From: Janthinobacterium sp.
Lineage (GTDB): Bacteria; Pseudomonadota; Gammaproteobacteria; Burkholderiales; Burkholderiaceae_D
Direction of reading: 5' to 3'
Length of the DNA: 17,677 nt
Assembly (NCBI GenBank): GCA_003482555.1
Contig: DMYQ01000302.1
Coordinates: 18,421-36,097, forward strand
Notes under the pieces: generated by a model
What the model was told of the DNA's origin: nothing
Databases searched by the model: none
The model's input: only the letters and a program-made list of their open reading frames with translations
Translations under genes and position numbers: made by a program
Shown: piece by piece, positions 8,227 to 16,424 of the stretch
How positions within the stretch are numbered: position 1 is the stretch's first letter
How the letters are laid out: each line of letters begins with the position of its first letter

Positions 8227-8252
8227 CATCGTCCGCCTTCGGGCCGACGATG
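8227..8252 (+). other. Intercistronic hairpin with UUCG tetraloop
   Basis: The stem pairs 8227-8237 with 8242-8252, 11 positions with one C-C mismatch, closing on a C(TTCG)G tetraloop. It lies between the small exported protein and the outer-membrane factor. No T-run follows, so it is not a standard terminator; it may stabilise or partly terminate the mRNA and so set expression ratios. Confidence 0.5.
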
Positions 8253-8277
8253 TTGTTCAATGCCGTCTGGAGCTTGT

Positions 8278-9597
8278 ATGCCATCCCCATTATTTACGCG
8301 CGCCGTGCCGCCCCGCCTGGCGCGCCCCTTGCTGCGGACCGCCTTGTGCGCCGCGCTCGCTTTCTCAAGCACCGCCACCACCGTCGCCGCGCCCGCGGCC
8401 ACCCCGCCGCTGTCGCTGGCCGAAGCCCAGCGACTGGCGCTGGCGCGCTCGCCGCGCCTGCCCGGCCAGGACGGCGCCATCACCGCATGGCGCCAGATGG
8501 CGGCGGCCGCTGGCCAACTGCCCGATCCGGTGCTCGCCTTCGGCGTCGACAATCTGCCCATCTCGGGAGCCGACCGTTTCAGCCTGGGCAATGATTTCAT
8601 GACCATGCGCCGGGTCGGGCTGACGCAGGAATTCACGGCCGCCGACAAGCGCCGCCTGCGCGCCGAACGTCTCGAGCGCACGGCCGACAAATCGCGGGCC
8701 GAGAAAGAGCAGATGGTCGCCGCCATCGAGCGCGACACGGCGCTGGCCTGGTTCGAGCGCTATTACGCGCTCGGCAAGGTGGCGCTGGTGGCCGAACTGG
8801 CGGCGCAAACCGGGCTGGAGTTGCGGGCCGCCGAAGGCGCCTATCGCGCCGGCCGGGGGTCGTCCGCCGACGTGCTGGCGGCGCGCGCCGCGCTGGGCGA
8901 TGTCGAGGATCGCACCAGCGCGCTCGAGCAACGCGCCCGCGGCGCCACCATCGCGCTGACGCGCTGGATCGGCCCTGCCGCCGGGCAGGCGCTGGCCGAC
9001 AAGCCGGACACGGAAACGCTGCGCCTGGGGGTGGACGATGCCGATCTGGCGCACCATCCCCTCATCGCGGCGCTGTCCCGGCAGGAAGACATCGCGGCCA
9101 GCGAAGTGAAGCTGGCGCGCGCCGAGCGCAGCGCCGATTGGAGCGTGCAAGTGGCGTTTCAGCAGCGCGGTCCCGGCTACGCCAATATGCTGTCGGTCGG
9201 CCTGTCGATCCCGCTGCAATGGGGCCATCGGCAAGAGCACGAACTGGCGGCCAAGGTGGCCCTGGCCGAGCAGGCCGGCGCCGAGCGCGACGATGCCTTG
9301 CGCGCCCACGTCGCCGAGATCGCCGTTCTGGGCGAGGAATGGCGCGGCAAGCGCGAACGCCGGGCCCGTTTCGAGCGCGAGTTGATCCCGCTGGCGCGCG
9401 AACGCACGACGGCGCTGCTGGCCGCCTACCGGGGCGGCAAGGCCAGCCTGGCCGACGTCCTCGCGGCGCGCGTCCAGGAGACCGAACAGCGCCTGCGCGC
9501 CCTGCAACTGGATGCCGACACGGCGCGCCTGTGGGCGCAGCTCAATTTCCTGCTTCCGAGCGCGGCCCCCAACTCCTTTCAGAAAGACGCAAAATGA
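8278..9597 (+). CDS. cusC: Outer-membrane efflux protein of a heavy-metal RND system (CusC/SilC/CzcC type, TolC family)
   Basis: This 439-residue TolC-family protein forms the outer-membrane channel of the tripartite pump. A signal peptide covers about residues 1-38 (cleavage near VAA-PA). The mature part begins with LSLAEAQRLALARSP, the usual first helix of the outer-membrane efflux repeat. Two repeats of the family follow, each with long coiled-coil-prone helices: residues about 45-225 and 245-435. The second includes the typical LGLSIPLQWGHRQEHE-like turn and RERTTALLAAYRGGKASLADVLAAR. No lipobox cysteine is evident, unlike E. coli CusC. An ATG at 8260 is in frame, but ATG 8278 has GGAG 5 bases before it and a better signal peptide. 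Its stop overlaps the adaptor start as ATGA at 9594-9597. The name is by system context; CzcC is the alternative. Confidence 0.92.
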   Translation: MPSPLFTRAVPPRLARPLLRTALCAALAFSSTATTVAAPAATPPLSLAEAQRLALARSPRLPGQDGAITAWRQMAAAAGQLPDPVLAFGVDNLPISGADRFSLGNDFMTMRRVGLTQEFTAADKRRLRAERLERTADKSRAEKEQMVAAIERDTALAWFERYYALGKVALVAELAAQTGLELRAAEGAYRAGRGSSADVLAARAALGDVEDRTSALEQRARGATIALTRWIGPAAGQALADKPDTETLRLGVDDADLAHHPLIAALSRQEDIAASEVKLARAERSADWSVQVAFQQRGPGYANMLSVGLSIPLQWGHRQEHELAAKVALAEQAGAERDDALRAHVAEIAVLGEEWRGKRERRARFERELIPLARERTTALLAAYRGGKASLADVLAARVQETEQRLRALQLDADTARLWAQLNFLLPSAAPNSFQKDAK

Positions 9598-11162
9598 AAC
9601 GACACGCCATCCTACTGGCGCTGGCCGCCAGCGCCGCCATCGGCGCCGCCGCTTACGGCTTGTACGCAGCCGGCTTGCGTCAGGGCCAGGCGCAGGCCGC
9701 CGCCCCCGCCAACGCCACGCCCGCGGGCAAGAAAGTGCTGTACTGGCAAGATCCAATGACGCCCGGCCAAAAGTTCGACCGGCCCGGCAAATCGCCCTTC
9801 ATGGACATGCAACTGGTGCCCGTCTATGCCGGCGACGATGGCGACGAGGGCAAGGTGCGCATCAGCCCGCGCGTGCGCCAGAACCTGGGCATCCGCACGG
9901 CGCTGGTGGCGCGCGGTACGCTGTCCACTCCCGTCGATGTCGTCGGCGCCGTCGCCTACAACGAGCGCGACGTGGCGCTGGTGCAGGCGCGCGGCAATGG
10001 CTATGTCGAACGGCTGTACGTGCGCGCGCCGCTCGAGCGCGTTCGCAAGGGACAGCCGCTGGCCGACTTGTACGTGCCCGACTGGGTGGCGGCGCAGGAA
10101 GAGTTTTTCGCCGTTCGTCGCATGGGCGGCACCTCCGGCGCGGACGGCTTGCTGGACGCGGCGCGCCAGCGCATGCGCCTGGCCGGCATGGCGCCGGCGC
10201 AGATCCGCGCCGTCGAGGCGAGCGGCAAGGTGCAAGCCCGCCTCGGCGTTACGGCGCCGATAGCCGGCGTGGTCGCCGAACTGAGCGCGCGCGAAGGCAT
10301 GACGGTGGTGGCCGGCGCGCCCCTGTTCCGCCTCAACGGAACAGACACGGTGTGGGTCAACGCCGAACTGCCGGAGAGCGTGGCCGCCCTGGTGCGGCCG
10401 GGAACGCCCGCCCTGGCCCGCGCCGCCGCCCTGCCCGGCGTCCTGTTCAAGGGATCGGTGGGCGCCATCCTGCCCGAAGTCGATCCCCTCACGCGCACCC
10501 TGAAGGCGCGCATCGAACTCGCCAACCCGGGCGGACGGCTGGTGCCCGGCATGTTCGTCGGCGTCAGCCTGGCGCCGGCCGCGCGCCGCGACGTGCTGCT
10601 GCTGCCCTCCGAAGCGCTGATACGGACCGGGACGCGCAGCGTCGTCGTGCTGGCCAATGAAGATGGGAGTTTCCAGCCGGTCGACGTCGAGACCGGCGCC
10701 GAGTCGGACGCCCGCACCGAGATACGCAAGGGCCTGGTGGCCGGCCAGAAGGTGGTCCTGTCCGGCCAGTTCCTGCTCGATTCTGAGGCCAGCCTGCGCG
10801 CCACGACCACGCGCATGAGCGCCCCGCCCCCGCTTCCGCCTCCGCCCGGCATGGATAGTGCGCCTGCGGCCGAACCGGCTCGCTCCCCGTCTTACCGGGC
10901 CAGCGGCAAGGTGGAAAAAATCGGCCCCGACGAGATCACGATCTCGCATGGGCCAATCCCGGCGCTGCACTGGGAAGCGATGACGATGGGCTTCAAGGCG
11001 CCGCCGGACGGCTTCCCGCCCGGGGTCGTGGTCGGCGCCACGGTCGCCTTCGAGATCCGCGCCGGCGCCGACGGCCGCTACGCCATCGTCGCCATCGCGC
11101 CGCGCGCGCCAAGTGCGCCACGTGCGTCAAGTGCGGCGTCGGCCAAGGGAGGCGCGCAATGA
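9594..11162 (+). CDS. cusB: RND periplasmic adaptor CusB/SilB with fused C-terminal CusF-like copper/silver domain
   Basis: This 522-residue membrane-fusion protein links the inner-membrane pump to the outer-membrane channel. After a signal/anchor segment (1-28) comes a heavy-metal-binding segment at 49-78, YWQDPM...GKSPFMDMQLVPVY. Its methionines M55, M70 and M72 have the same spacing as the E. coli CusB metal ligands M49, M64 and M66. Barrel, lipoyl and helical parts follow (about 90-400). A Pro-rich linker (about 418-424) leads to a CusF-like domain at 434-505 in which H452, W460, M463 and M465 match the spacing of CusF H36, W44, M47 and M49. This brings the separate metallochaperone of E. 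coli into the adaptor. Cupriavidus metallidurans SilB has the same plan by established knowledge. It overlaps both neighbours by ATGA. Substrate: Cu(I)/Ag(I), by these residues. Confidence 0.93.
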   Translation: MKRHAILLALAASAAIGAAAYGLYAAGLRQGQAQAAAPANATPAGKKVLYWQDPMTPGQKFDRPGKSPFMDMQLVPVYAGDDGDEGKVRISPRVRQNLGIRTALVARGTLSTPVDVVGAVAYNERDVALVQARGNGYVERLYVRAPLERVRKGQPLADLYVPDWVAAQEEFFAVRRMGGTSGADGLLDAARQRMRLAGMAPAQIRAVEASGKVQARLGVTAPIAGVVAELSAREGMTVVAGAPLFRLNGTDTVWVNAELPESVAALVRPGTPALARAAALPGVLFKGSVGAILPEVDPLTRTLKARIELANPGGRLVPGMFVGVSLAPAARRDVLLLPSEALIRTGTRSVVVLANEDGSFQPVDVETGAESDARTEIRKGLVAGQKVVLSGQFLLDSEASLRATTTRMSAPPPLPPPPGMDSAPAAEPARSPSYRASGKVEKIGPDEITISHGPIPALHWEAMTMGFKAPPDGFPPGVVVGATVAFEIRAGADGRYAIVAIAPRAPSAPRASSAASAKGGAQ

Positions 11163-14100
11163 TCGCCAGACTGATACGCTGGTCGATAGTCAACCGCTTC
11201 CTGGTCCTGCTGGCGGCCGTCGTCGTCAGCGCCTGGGGCCTGTGGGCGCTGGCCAGGACGCCGCTCGACGCCATTCCCGACCTGTCCGACGTGCAAGTCA
11301 TCGTGCGCACCAGCTACCCCGGCCAGGCGCCGCAGATCGTCGAGAACCAGGTCACCTATCCGCTCACCACCACCATGCTCTCGGTGCCGGGCGCGAAGAC
11401 GGTGCGCGGCTATTCCTTCTTCGGCGACTCCTTCGTCTACATCCTGTTCGAAGACGGGACCGACCCGTACTGGGCGCGCTCGCGCGTGCTCGAATACCTG
11501 AACCAGGTGCAGGCGCGCCTGCCGGCCCAGGCCAGAACCGCGCTCGGGCCGGACGCCACCGGCGTCGGCTGGATCTACGAGTACGCGCTGGTCGACCGCA
11601 GCGGCAAGATGGATCTGTCGCAGCTGCGCGCGCTGCAAGACTGGTTCCTCAAATACGAATTGAAAGCGGTGCCGAACGTGTCCGAAGTGGCCAGCATCGG
11701 CGGCATGGTACGCCAGTACCAGGTGGTGCTCGATCCCGACAAACTGAGCGCCTACGCCATCCCGCACCGCAAGGTGATCGACGCCATCCGACTGGCCAAT
11801 CAGGAAACCGGCGGCGCCCTGCTGGAACTGGGCGAGGCCGAATACATGGTGCGCGCTTCCGGCTATCTGCAGTCGCTCGACGACTTCCGCAAGATCCCGC
11901 TGACGACGACGGCGGCCGGTGTGTCGGTGCGCCTGGGCGACGTGGCGCACGTCCAGGTGGGGCCGGAAATGCGGCGCGGGATCGCCGAACTCGATGGCGA
12001 AGGCGAAGTGGCCGGCGGCGTCATCATCATGCGCTCCGGGAAGAACGCGCTGGAGACCATTGCCGCCGTCAAGGCCAAGATCGCCAAGCTCAAGACGGGC
12101 CTGCCGCCCGGCGTGGAAATCGTCCCCACCTACGACCGCTCGCACCTCATCGGGCGCGCGGTCGACAATCTGGAGCACAAGCTGCTGGAAGAATTCATCG
12201 TCGTGGCGCTGGTGTGCGCGCTCTTCCTGTTCCACGTCCGCTCGGCGCTGGTGGCCATCGTCTCGCTGCCGCTGGGCATACTGGCGGCCTATATCGTCAT
12301 GTATTACCAGGGCGTGAACGCGAACATCATGTCGCTGGGCGGCATCGCCATCGCCATCGGCGCCATGGTCGACGCGGCGGTGGTCATGATCGAGAACGCG
12401 CACAAGCACATCGAAGCCTGGCACCACGCCCATCCCGGCGACGCGCTGGCCGGCGACGAGCACTGGCGCGTCATCGGCGACGCCGCCGCCGAAGTCGGGC
12501 CGGCCCTGTTCTTTTCGCTGCTCATCATCGTGCTCTCCTTCGTCCCGGTGTTTTCCCTGGAAGCCCAGGAGGGGCGCCTGTTCGCGCCGCTGGCCTTCAC
12601 CAAGACCTATGCCATGGCGGCCGCCGCCGCGCTGGCGGTGACCCTGATCCCGGTGCTGATGGGCTACCTGATACGCGGCCGCATACCCGAGGAGCGCAAG
12701 AATCCCCTGAACCGCCTGCTGATGGCCGCCTACCGCCCGCTGCTGGCGCGCGCGCTGCGCTTTCCCAGGGCGACCCTGCTGCTGGCCGCGCTGGTGGCGC
12801 TGGCGACGGCCTGGCCGATGACGCGCCTGGGCGGCGAGTTCATGCCGCCGCTCGACGAAGGCGACTTGCTGTACATGCCGTCCGCCCTGCCCGGCATCGG
12901 CGCCGGCAAGGTGTCCGAACTGCTGCAGCAGACCGACCGCCTGATCAAGACCGTGCCCGAGGTGCAGAGCGTATTCGGCAAGGCCGGCCGGGCCGAGTCG
13001 GCGACCGATCCGGCGCCGCTGGAGATGTTCGAGACGACGGTGCAGTTCAAGCCGCGCGCGCAATGGCGTATCGGCATGACGCCCGACAAGCTGGTGGAAG
13101 AGCTGGATCGGGCCGTCAAGGTGCCGGGCTTGACGAATATCTGGGTGCCGCCCATCCGCAACCGCATCGACATGCTGGCCACCGGCATCAAGAGCCCGGT
13201 CGGCGTCAAGGTGGCCGGCGCCAGCCTGGTGGAAATCGACCGCGTCGCCGGCGCCATCGCCGCCGCCGTCAAAAAGGTGCCGGGCGTGTCGTCGGCGCTG
13301 GCCGAGCGCCTGAACGGCGGGCGCTACATCGACATCCACATCGAGCGCGACGCGGCCGCCCGCTTCGGCATGAACATCGCCGACGTGCAAAGCGTGGTCT
13401 CGGCCGCCATCGGTGGCGACAACGTGGGCGAAACGGTGGAGGGCTTGCAGCGCTTCCCCATCAATGTGCGCTATCCGCGCGAAATGCGCGCATCGGTGGA
13501 GCAATTGCGCCAATTGCCGCTGCTGACCGAGAGCGGCGCCCGCATCCGCCTGGGCGACGTGGCGACGCTTGCCATCAGCGACGGCCCGCCCATGCTCAAG
13601 AGCGAGAATGCGCGTCTGTCCGGCTGGGTCTACATCGACATTCGCGGCCGCGACCTGAGTTCGGCCGTGCGCGACATGCAGCAAGTAGTGGCGCGCGAAG
13701 TGGCCCTGCCGGCCGGCTATTCGGTATCCTGGTCGGGGCAGTTCGAGTATCTGGAGCGGGCCAGCGCCAGGCTCAGGGTGGTGGTGCCGGCCACCTTGCT
13801 GATCATTTTCGTGCTGCTTTACCTCACCTTCAAGCGCTTTGACGAGGCCGCGCTGATCATGGCGACGCTGCCGTTCGCGCTGTGCGGCGGGGTTTGGCTA
13901 CTCTGGCTGCTGGGGCACAAGGTATCGGTGGCCAGCGCCGTCGGCTTTATCGCCCTGGCCGGCGTGTCGGCAGAATTCGGCGTCATCATGCTGCTCTACC
14001 TGAAAAACGCCTGGGAGGCTAAACTGGCCGTGGCCGCCGGCGGCGCCGACGAAGACGATTTGCATGCCGCGATCACCGAAGGCGCGGTGCTGCGCGTGCG

Positions 14101-14341
14101 GCCCAAGGCGATGACGGTGGCGGTCATCATCGCCGGTCTGGTGCCCATCCTGGTGGGCGCCGGCACCGGTTCCGAAGTCATGCAGCGCATCGCCGCGCCC
14201 ATGGTGGGCGGCATGATCACGGCGCCGCTGCTATCCATGTTCGTGGTGCCGGCCGTGTATCTTCTGCTGCGGCGGCGCCAGTTGCGGCGCGCGGCCGCCC
14301 AGCGGGCACGCCACCCCGACGCGCCAGTGGCGGCGCTCTAG
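11159..14341 (+). CDS. cusA: Copper/silver RND efflux pump CusA/SilA
   Basis: This 1060-residue HME-RND inner-membrane proton antiporter expels Cu(I)/Ag(I). The first membrane helix is at about 12-32, followed by a large periplasmic loop, a block of helices (about 340-550), a second loop, and final helices from about 870. The three substrate methionines of E. coli CusA fall at identical positions: M573 (LLYMPS), M623 (LEMFETT) and M672 (NRIDMLATG). The proton-relay aspartate D405 lies in IGAMVDAAVVMIENAHK. The C-terminal helices carry GFIALAGVSAEFGV and RPKAMTVAVIIAGLVPI, the family signature. These residues favour copper/silver over the Zn/Co/Cd pumps (CzcA). The length is full and there is no break. 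Its start overlaps cusB, and its TAG shares CTAG with the stop of the convergent flavin reductase. A longer open frame on the opposite strand is a GC-rich shadow. Confidence 0.96.
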   Translation: MIARLIRWSIVNRFLVLLAAVVVSAWGLWALARTPLDAIPDLSDVQVIVRTSYPGQAPQIVENQVTYPLTTTMLSVPGAKTVRGYSFFGDSFVYILFEDGTDPYWARSRVLEYLNQVQARLPAQARTALGPDATGVGWIYEYALVDRSGKMDLSQLRALQDWFLKYELKAVPNVSEVASIGGMVRQYQVVLDPDKLSAYAIPHRKVIDAIRLANQETGGALLELGEAEYMVRASGYLQSLDDFRKIPLTTTAAGVSVRLGDVAHVQVGPEMRRGIAELDGEGEVAGGVIIMRSGKNALETIAAVKAKIAKLKTGLPPGVEIVPTYDRSHLIGRAVDNLEHKLLEEFIVVALVCALFLFHVRSALVAIVSLPLGILAAYIVMYYQGVNANIMSLGGIAIAIGAMVDAAVVMIENAHKHIEAWHHAHPGDALAGDEHWRVIGDAAAEVGPALFFSLLIIVLSFVPVFSLEAQEGRLFAPLAFTKTYAMAAAAALAVTLIPVLMGYLIRGRIPEERKNPLNRLLMAAYRPLLARALRFPRATLLLAALVALATAWPMTRLGGEFMPPLDEGDLLYMPSALPGIGAGKVSELLQQTDRLIKTVPEVQSVFGKAGRAESATDPAPLEMFETTVQFKPRAQWRIGMTPDKLVEELDRAVKVPGLTNIWVPPIRNRIDMLATGIKSPVGVKVAGASLVEIDRVAGAIAAAVKKVPGVSSALAERLNGGRYIDIHIERDAAARFGMNIADVQSVVSAAIGGDNVGETVEGLQRFPINVRYPREMRASVEQLRQLPLLTESGARIRLGDVATLAISDGPPMLKSENARLSGWVYIDIRGRDLSSAVRDMQQVVAREVALPAGYSVSWSGQFEYLERASARLRVVVPATLLIIFVLLYLTFKRFDEAALIMATLPFALCGGVWLLWLLGHKVSVASAVGFIALAGVSAEFGVIMLLYLKNAWEAKLAVAAGGADEDDLHAAITEGAVLRVRPKAMTVAVIIAGLVPILVGAGTGSEVMQRIAAPMVGGMITAPLLSMFVVPAVYLLLRRRQLRRAAAQRARHPDAPVAAL

Positions 14342-15414
14342 TCCAGCGCCGGATAGTCCGTGTAGCCTTTCGCCCCGGCCACGTAAAATGTCGCCGGATC
14401 TGGCTGGTTTTCCGGCGCGCCGCGTTCCCACCGGCCGACCAGATCCGGATTGGCCAGGAAGGGCCGGCCGACGGCGATCAGGTCGCAGCGTTCGGCCGCC
14501 AGGTCGCTTTCCGCCCGTTTGGCGTCGTAGCCGCCGGACAGGATCAGAGCGCCCTTGAATTGGCTGCGGAAGGTCGCCTTCATCGAATCGGGCACCGCCG
14601 GCGCACCCATCGCCGAGTGGTCGACCAGGTGCACGTACAGCACGCCGCGCGCATTGAGTTGCCGCGCCAGATAGGTGTAATCGGCTTCCATGTCCTCGTA
14701 CAGCGGCATGTCGTTGAACACACCGAAGGGCGAGAGGCGGATGCCGACTCGGTACTTGCCGATCGCTTCCGCCACCGCGTCCACCACTTCGAGGACGAAG
14801 CGGGCCCGGTTCTCGATCGAGCCGCCGTAGTTGTCGCCGCGTTGATTCGAGCTGGGGCGGATGAATTGCTCCAGCAAATAGCCATTCGCGCCGTGCAACT
14901 CGACACCGTCGAAGCCGGCTTCGATGGCATTCTGCGCGGCGTACACGAATTCCTTGATGGTGGCCTCGATGTCCGCTTCGCTCATGGCTTCCGGCACCGG
15001 TTGCGGCTGCATGCCCTGCGAATCGGTGTACATTTCACCGGCCGCCGCGATGGCCGATGGCGCCAGCAGGCGCGCGCCGGCGGGCAGATTGAGCGGATGG
15101 CCGATGCGCCCGCAGTGCATGAACTGGATGAATATCTTGGCGCCGCCGGCACGCACGCCATTGTTGACGTGCGTCCAGCCTTCGACTTGTTGCGGCGAAA
15201 ATATCCCCGGGATGCGCGGATAACCCAAGCCGTTCGGCGACGGCGAGGTGCCTTCGGTAACGATCAAGCCCGCACACGCGCGTTGGGCGTAATACTGGGC
15301 CATCAGTTCGGTCGGGATATTGTCGATGGCGCGATTGCGCGTCATCGGGGCCATGACCATGCGGTTTTGCAATTGGATATCGCCCAAGGCGAAAGGGGAA
15401 AGTAAAAGGGACAC
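14338..15414 (-). CDS. Old Yellow Enzyme family alkene/NADH:flavin oxidoreductase (NemA/XenB type)
   Basis: This 358-residue FMN enzyme of the OYE family reduces activated alkenes, nitro-compounds or quinones with NAD(P)H in the cytosol. Seen: LSPFALGDIQLQNRMVMAPMTRNRA near the N-terminus; QFMHCGRIGHP at 98-107; the substrate-binding H174/N177 in ELHGANGYLLEQF; the NQRGDNYGGS loop at 190-199; IRLSPFG at 225-231; GRPFLANPDL at 316-325; and the C-terminal GYTDYPALD. The start is GTG at 15412-15414 with AGGAG 5 bases upstream, and it gives the normal family N-terminus; upstream in-frame starts add a Pro/Arg-rich peptide. It lies downstream of chrA and the dismutase on the same strand. Some OYE enzymes reduce chromate (for example in Thermus scotoductus), so a chromate-detoxifying role is plausible, but the family is broad. 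Its stop overlaps the cusA stop. Confidence 0.92.
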   Translation of the reverse strand: MSLLLSPFALGDIQLQNRMVMAPMTRNRAIDNIPTELMAQYYAQRACAGLIVTEGTSPSPNGLGYPRIPGIFSPQQVEGWTHVNNGVRAGGAKIFIQFMHCGRIGHPLNLPAGARLLAPSAIAAAGEMYTDSQGMQPQPVPEAMSEADIEATIKEFVYAAQNAIEAGFDGVELHGANGYLLEQFIRPSSNQRGDNYGGSIENRARFVLEVVDAVAEAIGKYRVGIRLSPFGVFNDMPLYEDMEADYTYLARQLNARGVLYVHLVDHSAMGAPAVPDSMKATFRSQFKGALILSGGYDAKRAESDLAAERCDLIAVGRPFLANPDLVGRWERGAPENQPDPATFYVAGAKGYTDYPALD

Positions 15415-15432
15415 GGCGACTCCTGAAATTGA

Positions 15433-15466
15433 ATGGATAATCCGGCAATACATTGCCTTCGTCCAT
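15433..15466. promoter_or_regulatory. Inverted repeat before the OYE gene, candidate operator
   Basis: GGCAAT-GT-ATTGCC on the minus strand (15444-15457) is a perfect 6+6 dyad with a 2-base centre. Outer ATGGA/TCCAT arms extend it to 15433-15466, with unequal spacers. It ends 18 bases before the start codon, where a regulator could block transcription. The regulator is unknown, and no convincing -35/-10 pair could be assigned. Confidence 0.4.
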
Positions 15467-15691
15467 AAGGATAGGCGCCGCGGGCGCGCTGATCTGTTCG
15501 GTGTCGAACGGAGCGCCCGGTGAATGAACGGCCCGGGTGTCAAGACTCGAGTAAGCTTCTATCTGTTGCGGCGATACCGGCCGCGGCGGACAGCTGCGGG
15601 GAGTCCGCCGCCGATGAAGCGCTTGCCCCGTCAGTCGGTGACAAGATCGAGTTTGCGCCGGGCGCGGAGAATCCATCGCACGACGTCCGCC
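15467..15691. other. Noncoding gap between the dismutase and the OYE gene, with one hairpin
   Basis: I see no credible gene in this stretch; open frames are arginine-rich shadows. A 9-base perfect stem with an 11-base loop (GCGGCGGAC 15583-15591 / GTCCGCCGC 15603-15611) is present without a T-run. It could slow or end transcription from the dismutase side, but a Rho-independent terminator is not supported. Confidence 0.45.
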
Positions 15692-16408
15692 TCATGCGCG
15701 GGCGGCGTCGAAACGCGCTGCCACGTTGTCCCAGTTGATGATGGTGAACAGCTTGTTCAGGTACTCGGCGCGCCGGTTCTGATACTGCAGATAGTAGGCG
15801 TGTTCAAATACGTCGAGCAGCAATAGCGGCTGGGCGCCCCAGACGGTCAACTTGTGGTGGTTCTCGCACTGCAAAATGATCAGCCTCTTCGTGCCCGCGT
15901 GGTAGGCCAGCATGCCCCAGCCGGATGCCTCGACCGCCAGGCTGGCCGCGATCAACTGCGCCTTGAACTTCTCGTAAGAAGCGAATTGGGCGTTGATCGC
16001 CTTCGCCAGTTCGCCGGCCGGCGCGCCGCCCTTGCCGGACAAATTCGACCAATAGATCGTGTGCAGGAGATGGCTGGACAACTGGAAGGCCAGTTCCTTT
16101 TCATAGTGCTTCACCAGGGCGAAGTCGCCGCTCTCGCGCGCCTTGGCCAGCGCCTCCTCGGCCTTGTTGGCCGCGACAACGGCCGGCTTGTGGTGGAAGT
16201 TGTAATGCAATTCGACCGTGCGGGCGTCGATCACCGGCTCCAGGGCATCATAGGCAAAGGGCAGCGCTGCCGCCGCATACTTGCCGCTGGCATCGGTCAA
16301 GGCATCCAAGGTCATTTTTCCTTCCTTCACGAACGCGGATGCTGGTGGCGCGAGCAGGCCCGCACCGGCGGCGGCTGTGGATTGCATGAAATTGCGGCGC
16401 GATGTCAT
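15692..16408 (-). CDS. chrC: Tat-exported Fe/Mn-family superoxide dismutase (ChrC-like)
   Basis: This 238-residue Fe/Mn SOD has a twin-arginine signal (SRRNFMQS at 3-10, hydrophobic segment, cleavage near ASA-F at 25-26), so it should act folded in the periplasm. Metal ligands by alignment to human MnSOD are H68 (ELHYNF), H116 (LLHTIYW), and D199 and H203 (LLLLDVFEHAYY). The C-terminal INWDNVAARF is typical. The gateway tyrosine (human Y34) is replaced by A76, and the position of Gln143 is H184 (CENHH). His there is known in some other SODs; the loss of Tyr is unusual. The ATG at 16408 has AAGGAG before it and restores the Tat signal; M32 would give a cytosolic form. Its gene begins 42 bases after chrA. 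ChrC of Cupriavidus and Ochrobactrum chromate operons is an Fe-SOD, hence the symbol, which rests on context. Confidence 0.9.
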   Translation of the reverse strand: MTSRRNFMQSTAAAGAGLLAPPASAFVKEGKMTLDALTDASGKYAAAALPFAYDALEPVIDARTVELHYNFHHKPAVVAANKAEEALAKARESGDFALVKHYEKELAFQLSSHLLHTIYWSNLSGKGGAPAGELAKAINAQFASYEKFKAQLIAASLAVEASGWGMLAYHAGTKRLIILQCENHHKLTVWGAQPLLLLDVFEHAYYLQYQNRRAEYLNKLFTIINWDNVAARFDAARA

Positions 16409-16424
16409 GTCGACTCCTTGTCAG

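Noticed and set aside
8365..9756. 463-codon minus-strand open frame opposite cusC
   Set aside because: Shadow frame of low-complexity composition; the plus strand carries the TolC-family protein with a signal peptide and ribosome site.
11078..13684. 868-codon open frame on the minus strand across cusB/cusA
   Set aside because: Its His/Gly/Ala/Arg/Gln-rich composition is that expected opposite GC-rich codons. The plus strand encodes a full CusA with every key residue.
15583..15611. Hairpin downstream of the dismutase as an intrinsic terminator
   Set aside because: The stem is good, but the loop is long and no T-run follows on either strand.
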